64,000 nt of DNA from Centroberyx gerrardi (taxonomy: Eukaryota > Chordata > Actinopteri > Beryciformes > Berycidae): contig NC_136020.1 of NCBI RefSeq assembly GCF_048128805.1, positions 7,461,653 through 7,525,652 on the forward strand, given 5' to 3'. Below the pieces are notes generated by a model, which searched no databases, had not been told where the DNA came from, and saw only the letters and a program-made list of their open reading frames with translations. The translations under genes and the position numbers were made by a program. Of this stretch, positions 15,393 through 27,288 are shown piece by piece (position 1 is the stretch's first letter; every line of letters begins with the position of its first letter).

Positions 15393-17220
15393 TGTCTGAA
15401 AGAGGAGCGATGTCTCCATTGAGACAATCCTGGACTGAATGTGTGGAATTCCAAAACCCTTTTTCTCTGCATTGGTATGAAGCTGATGTGTGCCCAGCTC
15501 CGGCTCTGTATCAGTTACATGATGAATGACAGGACATTCATATCAGTGTGTGTGTGTGTGTGTGTGTGTTTATATTAAATCTGTATTCCAGGGTATGCCG
15601 ACTGAGCATACTTTCAGTTTTCAGCAACGCCCTTCTTCACGCTCAGCCACTTACACACAGCAATCATTCCAAATCTTCAAAACAACACCATGAAAAGAGC
15701 GGGAGCGAAAGAGGGAGCGAAAGAGGGAGACAACAGAGGGACGCTGCAGACAGACAAAAACACATTCAAAATGATAATAGAACTCCCACTAGATTGAGCT
15801 AAGGGTCTGAACTAGTTTATGAAGTTTCGGAGGAGCGGTTTTTATTTTTCTGAAGTCTTCGCAGGAGCTGAGAGCGCAGCGATCATCAAGACTTTCTTAG
15901 CCCGTCTCTAGCCAAGCTTTGGAGACAGTTCGCAATTAGCAAGCCTGCGTCTGTGTGTGTGTGTGTGTGTGTGCATAAGGCTGCTTGTTACAGACAGCAG
16001 CTTTGAACACTGCTCTCTTTGGTGTTGGGTGTAACAGACAAAGCAGATGTTGGACGCCTCGGTGAGACTGGTGGGATTCAGAGAGCCATGTCAGATCATA
16101 CCTGGGATACTTCCTCACTTACCTCATGCTCTCTCTTGGCAGAAGAGGAAAGAAACCGTTATCGCCAGTTTTTCCCCCTCTACTTTTCTGCACATAACTG
16201 GATAAACAAATCACTTTGTGTAATAGCATTGTTTTTTTTTACGGGTTTCTATTGTGGATAGATATTTCTGGGCACTAAAGGGCTGCAGAAAGCACTCCGA
16301 TAAGAACCGAGCAGCCACCTGAATGTTGGAAATAAGCATTGGAGCAGACAGAGGTCTGGCATGAATGCTGATGACAATGTAAAAGCAGGTTTATTTCACA
16401 GTCCCACGCTCCGCTCGGTCCCCCCCCCCCCCCCCCTCTGCCCTGTTCCCTTAAAGTAGCCCTCGGTACCGTTGAGGGTAGAGAGAGAATATTGAGCCGA
16501 TGATTGATTCATCTGGTCTGTTTCGCTCTGCACAAAGAGGCCTTGCTCTCCCCCTCAGCCTGTTTTTGGTCTGAAAGCAGCCAGAAAAGGGCTCCCCTGT
16601 TATTGACCCGCTGCGTTAGTCACACTCTCTCCGGCCAGCATTGACTCATTCCCAACGCATTTACCCTAGACTTGAACTAAAGCAGAATTAGTCCCAGTGC
16701 GCTCACACCGCCGAACCTTTGTCTCCCATTAAAATCTCCCTCTCTCTTCTCTCTCCCCGTCTCGTTTTCTCTCTGTCTCTTCGTCCTCCATGTTTGTGCC
16801 GCGGTGGCAGTGTGGCACTGGACATGGCCTGCACACGGGGTGAGCGGGGTCACGCAGGGGTTTCCCCCCCGAGAGCGAGCCGGTTACACCCGAACCAAAT
16901 CGGGGGTCACAGGGTACCTCACACACCCTTCAACCTTTCCCCCCTCAGCTCCGTCTGTGGCACCCTGGTTCTTTGGGACAACCTGCGGAGGACCTGCAGT
17001 GATCCCCTCCTCAGGGGTCAGCGTGCCCGGCCAGGATCTATTTTAATAAAAACACACAGAGACTAAAGTTCACACAGGAGCGGCTCACCTCCAGTGCTAC
17101 AGGGGTGGGTAGATTATTAAAGTTCACAGCGCTTCCAAGGCGGGATTCCAAACAGCTTTGAAGTCTAAAGATTATCTTTCAGTCACGCCACGTTTGTTGT
17201 TGTTGCTTTTAACCTGACGA

Positions 17221-18171
17221 TTAAAGGAATACACAGAGTCTCTGGGAGATCGGCCTGTTGCATCCATATCCCCCCTTTGCTCTAGTGTTCCATGCTAACA
17301 CTTTAGCATACACTATGTTGAGTGATAGTAGACTATACTAACACGTATACACTATGTTGAGTGATAGTATGCTAACACTTTAGCATACACTATGTTGAGT
17401 GATAGTAGACTATACTAACACGTATACACTATGTTGAGTGATAGTATGCTAACACTTTAGCATATACTATGTTGAGTGATAGTAGACTATACTAACACGT
17501 ATACACTATGTTGAGTGATAGTATATGCTAACACTTTAGCATATACTATGTTGAGTGATAGTAGGCTAAATGCTAACACTTTAGCATATGTTGAGTGATA
17601 GTAGCTCCATGCTAACACTTTAGCATGTTGACAGTAGGCTATATGCTAACACTTTAGCATACACTATGTTGAGTGATAGTAGGCTAACACTTTCGCCTAC
17701 ATTATGTTGAGTGATAGTAGGCTCCATGCTAACACTTCAGCATGTTGAGTGATAGTAGGCCACTAGCATTATCTCAAATGTGACAAAATGAGAACTTGTA
17801 ACTCTAAAGCTAAATGGTAAGTAATCTTAAGTGGGTCTTAAATGAGTCTGGCAGTTTTGTGCAGGATATTGGTAAAATTTAAACAAAATATGATGTACTC
17901 TACAAATATCTTAGTTTTGAACTGCAGGGACTTATGATTTTAAGATTTTATGAAAGTACAGTCCATATTATAAAAACTAACTTTTTATCACTAAAAGGCC
18001 AGTGTTGTTATGCTAGTCACCTATTATCACTCAACATAGCGTACGCTAAACAGTTAGCATATGGAGGAGCACTAGCAAATGATCCACTGGGGGCACATTA
18101 ATTTTGGTGTCTATGTTCTCATCACTTGGGTAAGTTGGCAAATCTCCCGAAAACCTGGTCTAGTCCTTTAA
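17221..18171. mobile_element. Non-autonomous TIR transposon with an expanded left arm
   Basis: The left end starts TTAAAGGAATA and the right end is an inverted TTAAAGGACTA. Inside both arms, in inverted orientation, lie GGGAGAT, then CTAGTG/CTCC words, then TGCTAAC, and then CTATGTTGAGTGATAGTAGG followed by (T)GACTAGCAT or CCACTAGCAT. The right arm (17990-18171 read on the minus strand) carries one copy of the CTATGTTGAGTGATAGTA unit; the left arm carries about ten. No transposase frame is present. A diverged, shorter relative is at 24053-24330. Confidence 0.75.
17293..17760 (+). repeat. Minisatellite with 77-bp higher-order unit
   Basis: The word TGCTAACACTTTAGCATA recurs at 17293, 17370 and 17447, an exact period of 77 bp, then at 17526 and in shorter degraded units to about 17745. 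Each 77-bp unit holds two half-units ending CTATGTTGAGTGATAGTA. The array sits wholly within the left arm of the transposon at 17221-18171 and must have expanded after insertion, or in that copy's lineage. Confidence 0.93.
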
Positions 18172-18494
18172 GAGATTACCTCAGTGCCAGATTCCAGAGT
18201 ACTGTGGAGCCCATAAGGTACATTACTAGAAACTGTCAGGAGGTATTGTGAAGAAAGTTATTGAGAATGGTGTGAATTGATTATCCTGGGACTGTTGCCA
18301 AAATGCACTCAGTGTGCCACCCCCGCTGCTTTCCCCTGTCTTGAGTACGTGTGTGTTTCGGCCTGTCATGCCCCCTATATGTGGAGATAGGAGGGACATG
18401 GCTAATTAAACGGCCTAAAAGCTGTTGAAAGGGGCTGGACACTGCCAGCACGAGAGGACTTGACACCCATGTGTTCTACTTTCGCCGGGGTAGG

Positions 18495-18497
<3 letters not shown>

Positions 18498-18537
<40 letters not shown>

Positions 18538-18672
18538 CAAGCGTGACGGAGGCAGGAGGCCCAGGTTACAGCACCCTGCCTGGCTGCCAGAGCCCCATCA
18601 CAGGGCAGGGAGCTGAGGGGAGGAGGTGGCGGTGGAGAGGGAGGAGGAGGAGGAGGAGAGGGAGGGGTGGGG
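18498..18672. repeat. (GA)n microsatellite and G/A-rich tract
   Basis: A (GA)n run at 18498-18535, followed at about 18615-18675 by a purine-rich GGA/GAGG tract. It produces proline-rich or arginine-rich open frames that are not genes. Confidence 0.9.
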
Positions 18673-19367
18673 GGGGTCAGGGACAATGGAAGAGGGTTGT
18701 GTTAACATTAACTGCAATTCCAGACCTTGTACTACCAGTCTCTCTCTCTCTTTCTCCCTCTGTCTGTCTGTCCACAGCTCCCTGGCCGACCGAGTGCTTT
18801 AGCCCCACCGCCCCTATCCTACTACACACTCATATACACACACACACACACACATACACACATTCCAGGAGAAAGGGATGGGAGCGTGACAATCGGGAAA
18901 CAACGGCTGTTAGTTACAGAAAATGCATTACGGCGTGAGCCCGGGCAGCAGAGCGGAGGAGAGGAAGTGGTGGGATTACGCCGGGCTTGGACAGGGAGAG
19001 CCGGGGCCATTTCCCCCCTCGTAGTAAACTGTCCAGATTTACAAGGCCTCCGGGGACACGGATACCCCATCCCCGTCCCGTCAAAACCTCGACAGCTCCT
19101 GATTTAAAAATAATCCTAAATCAGCGCATGACAGTTGTCAGTGGGGCATAAGGAGGTCAGAGAAGCCATTCATGGAAGAGAAAATGTGAATGACCTAAGG
19201 TGTTAGGTGTGAATCTACATAGTCTAAACCTAAGAGACAGACCTTATGCTCATTGTGTGTTTAAAGGCCTGATCTGTAATTGCAGCGTAGAAACACTGTC
19301 ACCCCACCATTGGTTTTGTTTACATCGTGATTTATTGGATTGAAGGCATTTTTTTTCTACTCTACTC

Positions 19368-19465
19368 TTACAGTTTCAAAATACATGTAGTTAGGTTTGT
19401 GTCACATTCAAATCTCAGATAATGAATGTGACACAAACCTAACTACATGTATTTTGAAACTGTAA
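19368..19465. repeat. Perfect 43-bp inverted repeat with 12-base loop
   Basis: Positions 19368-19410 and 19423-19465 are exact reverse complements, separated by AATCTCAGATAA. The arm begins TTACAGTTTCAAAATACATG and ends GTGTCACATTCA. The flanks (TTTAAAGGCCTGATCTG at about 19260 and an inverted ATCTTTAAA near 19715) resemble MITE termini, so the hairpin may sit inside a foldback element. A transcript would form a long perfect duplex stem. Confidence 0.95.
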
Positions 19466-20399
19466 ACAGTTTGTTTATACTTGGAATGGATTTTGGGTTA
19501 TGATAGCTTACAAAAGTTCCAAAAATCTTCCTTTCCATCTACAAGTCAGCCTCCATGAGAACATAAATCTCTGAAATGTCAACTTTCCAGGAACTCTGAA
19601 ATAACGCCTTGTTTTTCTTAGAAAAATCACCAAATTTGGAATTGCACAGCTTTCACATGACAAGAGCGATATGTGAATATACACAGAATATAGATCAAAT
19701 AAATTCTGGATTGTATCTTTAAACTGTAGTTCTTATCCACTTGTACTGTGCATCCTTGATGGAGCAATTCATGCATTACACTTGGTGTTGATATTTCAAA
19801 TAAAGACTTTTCCTTCTCGTGACTCATGTCTTCTTTGCCTCTCGTGTAGATTTCCAAGTAACTTCTGTTTTTATGGTCTTGTGACCTCCTCTTCTGAACC
19901 ATAGTCTCATTTATATCTCCATAATGAGACTACAGCTCTCTAAGGTGTCAGTGAGAACCGATAAGGGGATCAGCCATCCCCCAACGAGCTGCCTGGAGCC
20001 CCCAGCCAGCCACTATCTCTCCTGTTCCACCTCTTTCTACTCTGAAAAAGTGAACTCATTTCTGCCTCCGGCCCCCACAGCAGTAAATAACAGCACCTCG
20101 CTCTCTCCCTTCTCTCTCCCCCTCTCTCCCGGTACGGCTACTGTTCTGTTGATGTATGTCTTTTACTGTGGCAGCGTCTCCGCTACCGGATGCGCTCCGG
20201 CTGCCTGCCAGCCTCTCCTGTGATCACCGCGGGCTTCGGAAGACCCCTTCAACAGAAACAGGAAGCAGTTCACAGCCTGGGTCGTGACCTCTTTCATTCA
20301 GCCCCATGAGTCAAGTGCAGCCCACCCCGGCGAAACACAGGAAAGTTCCGGTCCCATCGACAAGGTGTGGAAGGATATTTTGGGGAGGAGGGGAGCAAG

Positions 20400-20482
20400 A
20401 CCTCTCTCTCTCTCTCTCTCTCTCTGCACATCTGTATGTGTGTGTGAGTGAGAGAGAGAGAGAGAGCGAGAGAGAGAGAGAG
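20400..20482. repeat. (CT)n then (GA)n microsatellite
   Basis: A (CT)n run at 20401-20425 is followed by a short TG stretch and a (GA)n run to 20482. Together they form an imperfect inverted repeat. Confidence 0.85.
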
Positions 20483-20634
20483 GTACACATCTGTCCAGCT
20501 GTAGCCGTGTAACATTATTACACACAAGGCCCAGAGAGGCACACCTAAACGCAACTACAGCTGCATCTGATACAGGGCTGCATCCACAGGGGGAAACTAC
20601 TGTGTGAGCTACTATTGCACTACAACTGAGCGCC

Positions 20635-20953
20635 CCTAGGTCCCGTAGGTCTTCTGATCAGCAGCTCCTGGCCATTCCACAGTCTAGGCTAAAACTGAAG
20701 AGTGGTCACGCTTTTGCTATTGCGTCCACTTGTCAGTGGAACAACCTTCCCGAAAGGGTTAGGTCAGCAGGATCCATTTTTAAAAATCGATTTTACTCCA
20801 TTGCCTTTCAGTGTGACTGATGTGTTCTACCTGCGTTTTTTGTAATGTGCTTGGTATTGGTCTGTTCAGCTTGTTTATGTTCTTTAATGGGTTTTTTTTA
20901 CCTTGAGACAGACAATTGTAACAGCGTTTTGTGTTTAAGGTGCTATATAAATT
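20635..20953 (+). mobile_element. 3' end of an L2-type LINE (ORF2 C-terminus and tail)
   Basis: A plus-strand frame from 20635 to the TGA at 20818-20820 reads RRSSDQQLLAIPQSRLK, then AFAIASTCQWNNLPERVRSA, then FKNRFYSIAF. This order (RR-SD-LL-PRSR, then WN-LP, then F-K-L) is the hallmark of the C-terminal end of L2-clade LINE polyproteins in fish. After the stop comes a 3'UTR ending GGTGCTATATAAATTTGATG. Only the 5'-truncated terminal part is present, which is usual for LINE insertions, and no reverse transcriptase motif remains. Confidence 0.8.
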
Positions 20954-22160
20954 TGATGTGACTTGACATTTGACGTGACGTGACGTGACGTGACGTGACG
21001 TGACGTGACGTGACGTGACGTGACGTGACGTGACTTGACTTGATGTGACGTGACGTGACGTGACGTGACGTGACGTGACGTGACGTGACGTGACGTGACG
21101 TGACGTGACGTGACGTGACGTGACGTGACGTGACGTGACGTGACGTGACGTGACGTGACGTGACGTGACGTGACGTGACGTGATGTGACATGACGTGACG
21201 TGACATGACTTGATGTGACTTGACATGAATGACATGACATGACTTGCTGCGACTTGACGTGATGTGACTTGACTTGATGTGACGTGACATGACGTGACAT
21301 GACGTGACGTGACGTGACGTGACGTGACGTGACGTGACGTGACGTGACGTGACTTGACTTGATGTGACTTGACTTGACTTGACTTGACTTGACTTGACTT
21401 GACGTGACTTGACGTGACTTGACAGGACTTGACTTGATGTGACTTGATATGACTTGACATGACTTGACAGGACTTGACTTGACGTGACGTGACTTGACTT
21501 GACAGGACTTCACTTGACGTGACTTGACTTGACTTGACTTGACAGGACTTGACTTGACGTGACATGACGTGACTTGACTTGACTTGACTTGACGTGACTT
21601 GACGTGACTTGACGTGACTTGACAGGACTTGACTTGATGTGACTTGACGTGACTTGACATGACTTGACAGGACTTGACTTGACAGGACTTGACAGGACTT
21701 GACTTGACTTGACGTGACTTGACTTGACTTGACTTGACTTGACTTGACTTGACTTGACAGGACTTGACTTGACATGACATGATGTGACTTGACTTGACGT
21801 GACTTGACTTGACTTGACTTGACTTGACAGGACTTGACTTGACGTGACTTGACTTGACTTGACGTGACTTGACAGGACTTGACTTGATGTGACTTGATAT
21901 GACTTGACATGACATGACAACTTGTCTTGACTTGATGTGAAGTGAATTGATGGAACTTGACTTGATGAGATGACTGGATGTGACTTGACAAGACTTGCCA
22001 TGGCTTCACTTGCCATGACGTGACTTTTATTTATTTTATTTTATTTATCCGTTATTTACATGACTTGACTTGCTGCGACACGACTTGACTTGATGTAACT
22101 TAGCGTGATCCGACGTGATGTGACATGACATGTGACTTGCTGTGACTTGCTGCTTGTTGT
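20954..22160 (+). repeat. Pentanucleotide satellite (TGACG/TTGAC)n grown from the LINE tail
   Basis: About 1.2 kb of five-base units. Around 20971-21350 the unit is mainly TGACG; 21061-21180 is 24 uninterrupted copies. From about 21351 to 21920 it is mainly TTGAC with TGACG, TGATG and GACAGGACTT variants. Degenerate units continue to about 22160 after a T/A-rich interruption (22024-22058). The array starts exactly at the LINE 3' terminus, whose natural tail is of the form GTGACTTGAC. All minus-strand frames stay open because the unit contains no stop in any phase. Confidence 0.95.
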
Positions 22161-23869
22161 GTCTGTAACATCCAGACACAACCAGGCTGTGGATGGATGA
22201 TGCCTGTAAGCCGATACAAACTCACTGGGGACCTGTGTTTGTGCCACAGACTCAGGCTTTTTGGCCTGAACATGAAGCTATTATCACGGGAGCTGTGTTA
22301 ATGTTTATGTTAGGCCACATCCGATTTTTCACTTCAATGGATTGGTGTATTGGTGTTAATAGGGGAATGTGTTGAGGAAGCAGTAGAAATAAGGTGTGTG
22401 TGTGTGTGAGAGGGACAAAGAGAGAGAGAGAGAGGAGAGATCATTTGGCTCTACAAGGTGGAAGAGCTACACCTTGTCTGTTCCGCCTCAGTCCAAATGA
22501 ATCCCATGTAGGATTCCTTCTCAGTGGCTGCTGTTTGACTCCACCGCTCTATCTCCTCTCACCTGGTTTCAACTTTACAGATAATATATACTTAATGGCT
22601 TCCACTCTGCGTCTGAATAATTCAGCCTTCCCAGACATCCCTAACCTCTGGCAAGTTTATTAGCATCCCAGATAAAATTGTGAAATCAGTACTTAGCAGC
22701 AAGGCCGTTTCGTACGTGATAAGAATGAAGCCTATTAGAGTAGCTCGGCTCTTGCAGTTATTCCGCTGGCGTCGCTTGAAGTTTTTGTCGGTATGAAATA
22801 TGTGTTACGTTATGCGATCTAAGGGACAGAAGTGTTTTTCAGTAAATGCATGGTTTGAATTTTCCTCATCGAATAGTGCCATCGTATTTGGGTCATATGT
22901 CTGCAGAGAAATTCTATCCACTGTCTGCCTTACAGTGATAAGAATCACTTTTTTAACAAATGAGCTGGTTTTTCTCCTGTTGAATTTATGCCTTGCTGGT
23001 TCTGGTATTTGTCCTTTTGCCAGCTGTTTTCTTTCCTGAGGTAAATCTCTATAAATCAATGGGAGTTAATCTGCTGAGAAGATTGTGTGCTCGCCCCGGC
23101 TATGGGGGCACTCTATCTCCATTGGTTACAGAGCATCCATCAAGCGCTCAATGAAGGCTCAGCGGAGTAGTGACACTCCGATCCCCCCCATACCCACCAC
23201 CCCCCATCCCTTCCTCAACCTTCTGCATATTCCTCTCAGGATAATCAGGTCATTGAGATCTATTCATTTTGAAGAGATAAAGCAAAATCACTTGAACAAC
23301 AGTATTATCATAAAGTCGTAAAGTTTCACACCATATCCGCTTCTTCTTCTTCTTCAGGATATCCTTTCTGGCCTGGCTGCGAAACCGCTCTTCCTCCAGC
23401 GCGGTCTCTAGGGCAGCGGTGTCTCGCTGCATTGGAAAGTCGATCTAAATGCCCTGTCATTCATCATGTAACTTTAACTCCGGGGGCACAGTGAGCGAGG
23501 ACTTTTCGAGGTGATATAGAGCCGGAGCCCGGGTGCAAATCATCTTCATACTCATGCGGGGAGAAAATGGGGGTTTTCGAAATTCCGCACATTCTGCCCA
23601 GGATCGTCTCAGCGGATAGAGCTCACCTCTGGCAGAGCGGTTTCAAAAGCACACACACATGCGTAGTGTGTGTGTGTGTGCTGTCCGACTGTAATGGAAA
23701 AGGTTCAAGGTATGTCAGTCATCCCTTGGTAGAAGAGAGATGCTGTGAGAGGTGAAGGAGGAACTGTGGCCCTGTGGGCAGTGGAGTGAATATCTGAGGC
23801 TTTTGGTAGATAAAGACAGACAGAAAAAGAGAGGGAAAAAGAGAGAGAGAAAGAAAGTGAGACCCCAGC

Positions 23870-23960
23870 ACGGTAGTGGCCCTTAGGTTTCCCGGGTTTG
23901 AACCCCGGATGACCCTGCTGTGTTTACACAGGTTGCCCTCCTCCCCTTTTACCCACCATC
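23870..23960 (+). mobile_element. tRNA-derived SINE-like fragment
   Basis: GGGTTTGAACCCCGG resembles a pol III B box, preceded by GGTAGTGGCC, which could be an A-box remnant. A T/C-rich body follows. No cloverleaf can be folded, so it is not called as a tRNA gene. Confidence 0.35.
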
Positions 23961-24052
23961 CTAGACCTCCTTCCTCTGAATCCTACTGTTTCCCAAGGTG
24001 AGGATCTTTGTTGACAAGCAAAACTATTTCCAAAACTAGGTGAGGAATGTTA

Positions 24053-24525
24053 AGTGATGAGAACATAAACACCAAAACCATCCATGTGTCCCAGGTAGAT
24101 TGTTGGCTCTGGTGCTCCATGCTAACATGCTAGTAGGTGACTAGCATTATCTCAGAAGTGAGAAAATGAGAAGTTGTAGCAGCTCTAAAGCTAAATGTTA
24201 ATGTTAAATGATATGCAGCTAAGTCTGGCAGTTTTGTGTGGGAAATTGGCCAAATTTACACAAAATATGATATAAAAGTAACTTACTGTTTTGAACTACC
24301 AGGGACTACTTTCTCTGTTTTCATAGGAAGTGAAGGTAATGGGCTAAATGCATAAATGAACTAGATCAACACGCAATTTTACCATATATAAGTCATCATT
24401 GAACCTTGTAACGCCAATGTTGGTGATTTTCATGTTTTAACTGCAGTTGAAGGATGGGTTGAGAAAATCCTGCAACCCTTGGGCTTATGAAACCCTTATC
24501 TACTGAATAAACTCAGAAACATGCA
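24053..24525. mobile_element. Composite of two MITE-type dispersed repeats
   Basis: 24053-24330 matches the arms of the element at 17221-18171 (AAGTGATGAGAACATA, GCTCCATGCTAAC, GTGACTAGCATTATCTCA, GTCTGGCAGTTTTGTG, TTTTGAACT) but lacks the minisatellite. 24401-24525 matches the repeat at 14243-14390. The two may be halves of one larger element. Confidence 0.6.
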
Positions 24526-27165
24526 CTAATATGGACACTAATATGACCAGGAAAGGATTACACAGTGGCTTTGTGTACATGGTAGATGTATGGTGGAAAC
24601 TTATTCTTTCCTTATCTTATTGTGGTCCTCCAGGTGAGATCATAGGCTCTTGGACTAGGAAGGAGGGAGCAGCTGATCCTGTACATGTCAATGACCAGTC
24701 TTTAGTTCTTTCCCCTAGTCTCCACCACCTCACCCCAGGCTCAGGAGGTTGTTTATGAAAGAAGGCCAGTGGAGACCACACGGGGAGAGGGAATCAAGGA
24801 AAACGTGTTCGACAAACACCACCGACAACCGCCGCCGCTGCCTTTCATCTGCCTCTCTCAAGGCAGGTGGGAGGAGCGTCCTGAAATGTCGAGTGGAACA
24901 ATCCTGTAATCAGTGACTGGCTGTTAAATAATCCGCTTCAGAGAATTATAATATGACTATAATGAAGAATTCAGGCTGCTAATAACCTCCACTGTAGAGA
25001 GTGAAGATGTGCATTCCTTTGTCAAGCACTGTTGAGAACGGGTCACGCAGGTCAGTGTGGGACGCTGGTGTGTCTAAGTGAGAGGGGAAAAAGAGGGGAA
25101 TCACTCCGCTCCGAGATGACTCCATTCCCTCCTATTGTTCATCATCTTCTCCCTGACCCGCTCCTCTCCATTTGAGAAGCGTGAAGAAATGACTCCAAAC
25201 TCAAACATTGCCCCCCAAAGGAACTCCTCACTCACAAAGAATGTCTAAATGAGCGCGAGGGTTTCAAACGTCAGCGCCGCTCTCGTAAAAAACAATGTCT
25301 GAAATTCTCCAAAAGGGGTGAACGCAGACGGAGCTGGCTTGATTTTCAGCTGGCAGCGGAATTGGCTTGGTGGGAAACTGAAATAATGTCTAATAGTAGT
25401 TTAAAGTTACAGTTTGTGTTTTGACAATTTGACTGGGAGCCAGAGAGTGGTTTAGCCCTAATGGGCTGGAGCCATGCTTTGTGATGGGCTGGGTATGGTG
25501 ATTAGCCGGGGGGCTTACAGATGAACCCCGGGCAGCGCAGGGTTTCAGCTCCCCGCTGGCCTAAACTGTGGGTGGCAAGGAGATAAAACGCGGGGCAGAT
25601 TCGGCGTTGTTTATGCTGGCTGTTTGTGGTCTGCATCCAGCATGCAGGGGTGTGTGTGCACAGCCCTTATGTCTCTGCAATGTAGCACAGGGATGCTAAA
25701 ACCTCCTACACAAAGAATGAGGTGCAATAGCACAGCTTTTGTTTAGTCAACACTTTCGGTGGAGAAGCTCCGCTACAAACAATTTTAAATGCAGGAGTAG
25801 GATGTTTTATGCTCGGGGAAATAGATTTATTGTTGCTGAAAACAAGCCTGAAGTTTGCAAAGTAAGTAATATGTAAAGTAAAACAGTTTGAATGCCAAAA
25901 GATGAACATATATAAAAAATACATGAAAATGGTATATATTGAAATCTGATTTCTTCATAGAAATCTGTTAAAGCTCCCTATGTGATAATCCACCTGGCAA
26001 GACAGGACTAAACGCTCTCTGCTGGAGGTCCTCGGTGAAGTGTGGGGGGTCCCGCTCCACCTGTCCCTCTGCCCCGAGCGCCCAGGGTCAGCCGGCAGAG
26101 AGGTGGTCCGCCTGGCTCCATCCACACCGCGGGCCCACCCTATCAACGCTAAACAGTGTGAAACAACAAATTAACCAGCGCCTCGTCCAAATGTCAGCTA
26201 GGACAAGCGCTCGCTTTAAAAACGACCGCCACACATCCAGCATCTAGCTGTGTGGTCTCACATGAAGATATCTCCTCAGGTTTATCAGGTTGTTGTCATA
26301 ATCCGCATGAAAGCCTCCATCATGTAACATATACTATATCACCGCTTGGTTCAAAATTAAGATGAAATGTTGGAAAAATCTAATTCTGATTCAAAGATTG
26401 GACGAGAATCCTTGTTGACGTAGCCTTCCCCGCAAAGTTTAATGAGGGAATTTATGATGTTTGAGAATGTGTTGACATTCTCGTCTCGTCTCAGTTATTT
26501 GCGTGTCATTTGTGTCTCGGGTGGAGTTGTGTTCCTGACAATACCATTTGTACTGATTATTAGCAAACATTACTGCGGTTATCCAATCAAGGATGCATCT
26601 TAAAAAACAACAAACCAACAAAGTTGATCATAAAATCAGGTCCTGCCAGTTGTCAGTTTTCATGTTCAGAGACAGAGACAGCATGCATATAACATTATGC
26701 TTTGATGTTGTTTTACACAGACAGTGTCGGTGACTGTGGGGAGAAGGGGCATAGCTAGTGTTCTTATGTGACTGTCATGACACCAGACATTTACCCTACA
26801 ATACTATTCCAGTCCAAGTTTAGAGCAAGAGGCAGCCCAGCAAACATTCTGACAATGAACAGATGTTGATACGACAGACGCATCACATTGAAAACCCATG
26901 TAAATGTTGTTCTAAATGAAAGTAGAGAGGACGTCCATCGTGATCTATTGCTTCCAGCTGCATCGTTTTGTGAAGTCAGGAGATAAATAAATCTTTCTGA
27001 AACAAATGTGGCATAATATCATATTGTGAAAATGCTGTGCTCATTTGGGTTGATGTTGAACTTGAACTTGGTCAATGTCTGTAAAATGCTTGCTGGGACA
27101 GGACAGTATAACCATACGATGCCAAAGAAGGCAGAATGTTACTTCTTTGCATTATTTCTTCGTAT

Positions 27166-27288
27166 TTAACACTAAAAAGGCCGATGGATTTTGGGGGTCT
27201 TAGAGATAGCCAACAAGGGAGTGAATATTATATTTCTAAAATTTGACACAGCCATCAATTGACCACAGCTTGGCCTTTCTAGTGTTAA
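27166..27288. mobile_element. Short MITE with TTAA ends (piggyBac-like)
   Basis: The left end is TTAACACTAAAAAGGCC and the inverted right end reads TTAACACTAGAAAGGCC, 16 of 17 identical. The TTAA at both outer edges fits the target duplication of the piggyBac superfamily. At 123 bp it has no coding capacity. Confidence 0.7.

Noticed and set aside
17293-17760. CRISPR-like regular repeats
   Set aside because: Repeat units are contiguous 77-bp minisatellite units without unique spacers, in a eukaryotic genome and inside a transposon arm.
20780-22009. A 409-codon minus-strand open frame with Ser/His/Val/Lys-rich five-residue periodicity
   Set aside because: It is the TGACG/TTGAC satellite read on the other strand. 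The unit has no stop in any phase, so all three frames are open; there is no start context, domain or splice evidence.
23895-23925. A tRNA gene based on the B-box-like GGTTTGAACCCC
   Set aside because: No acceptor or anticodon stem could be folded around it; a SINE remnant is more likely. The same holds for 55440-55520.
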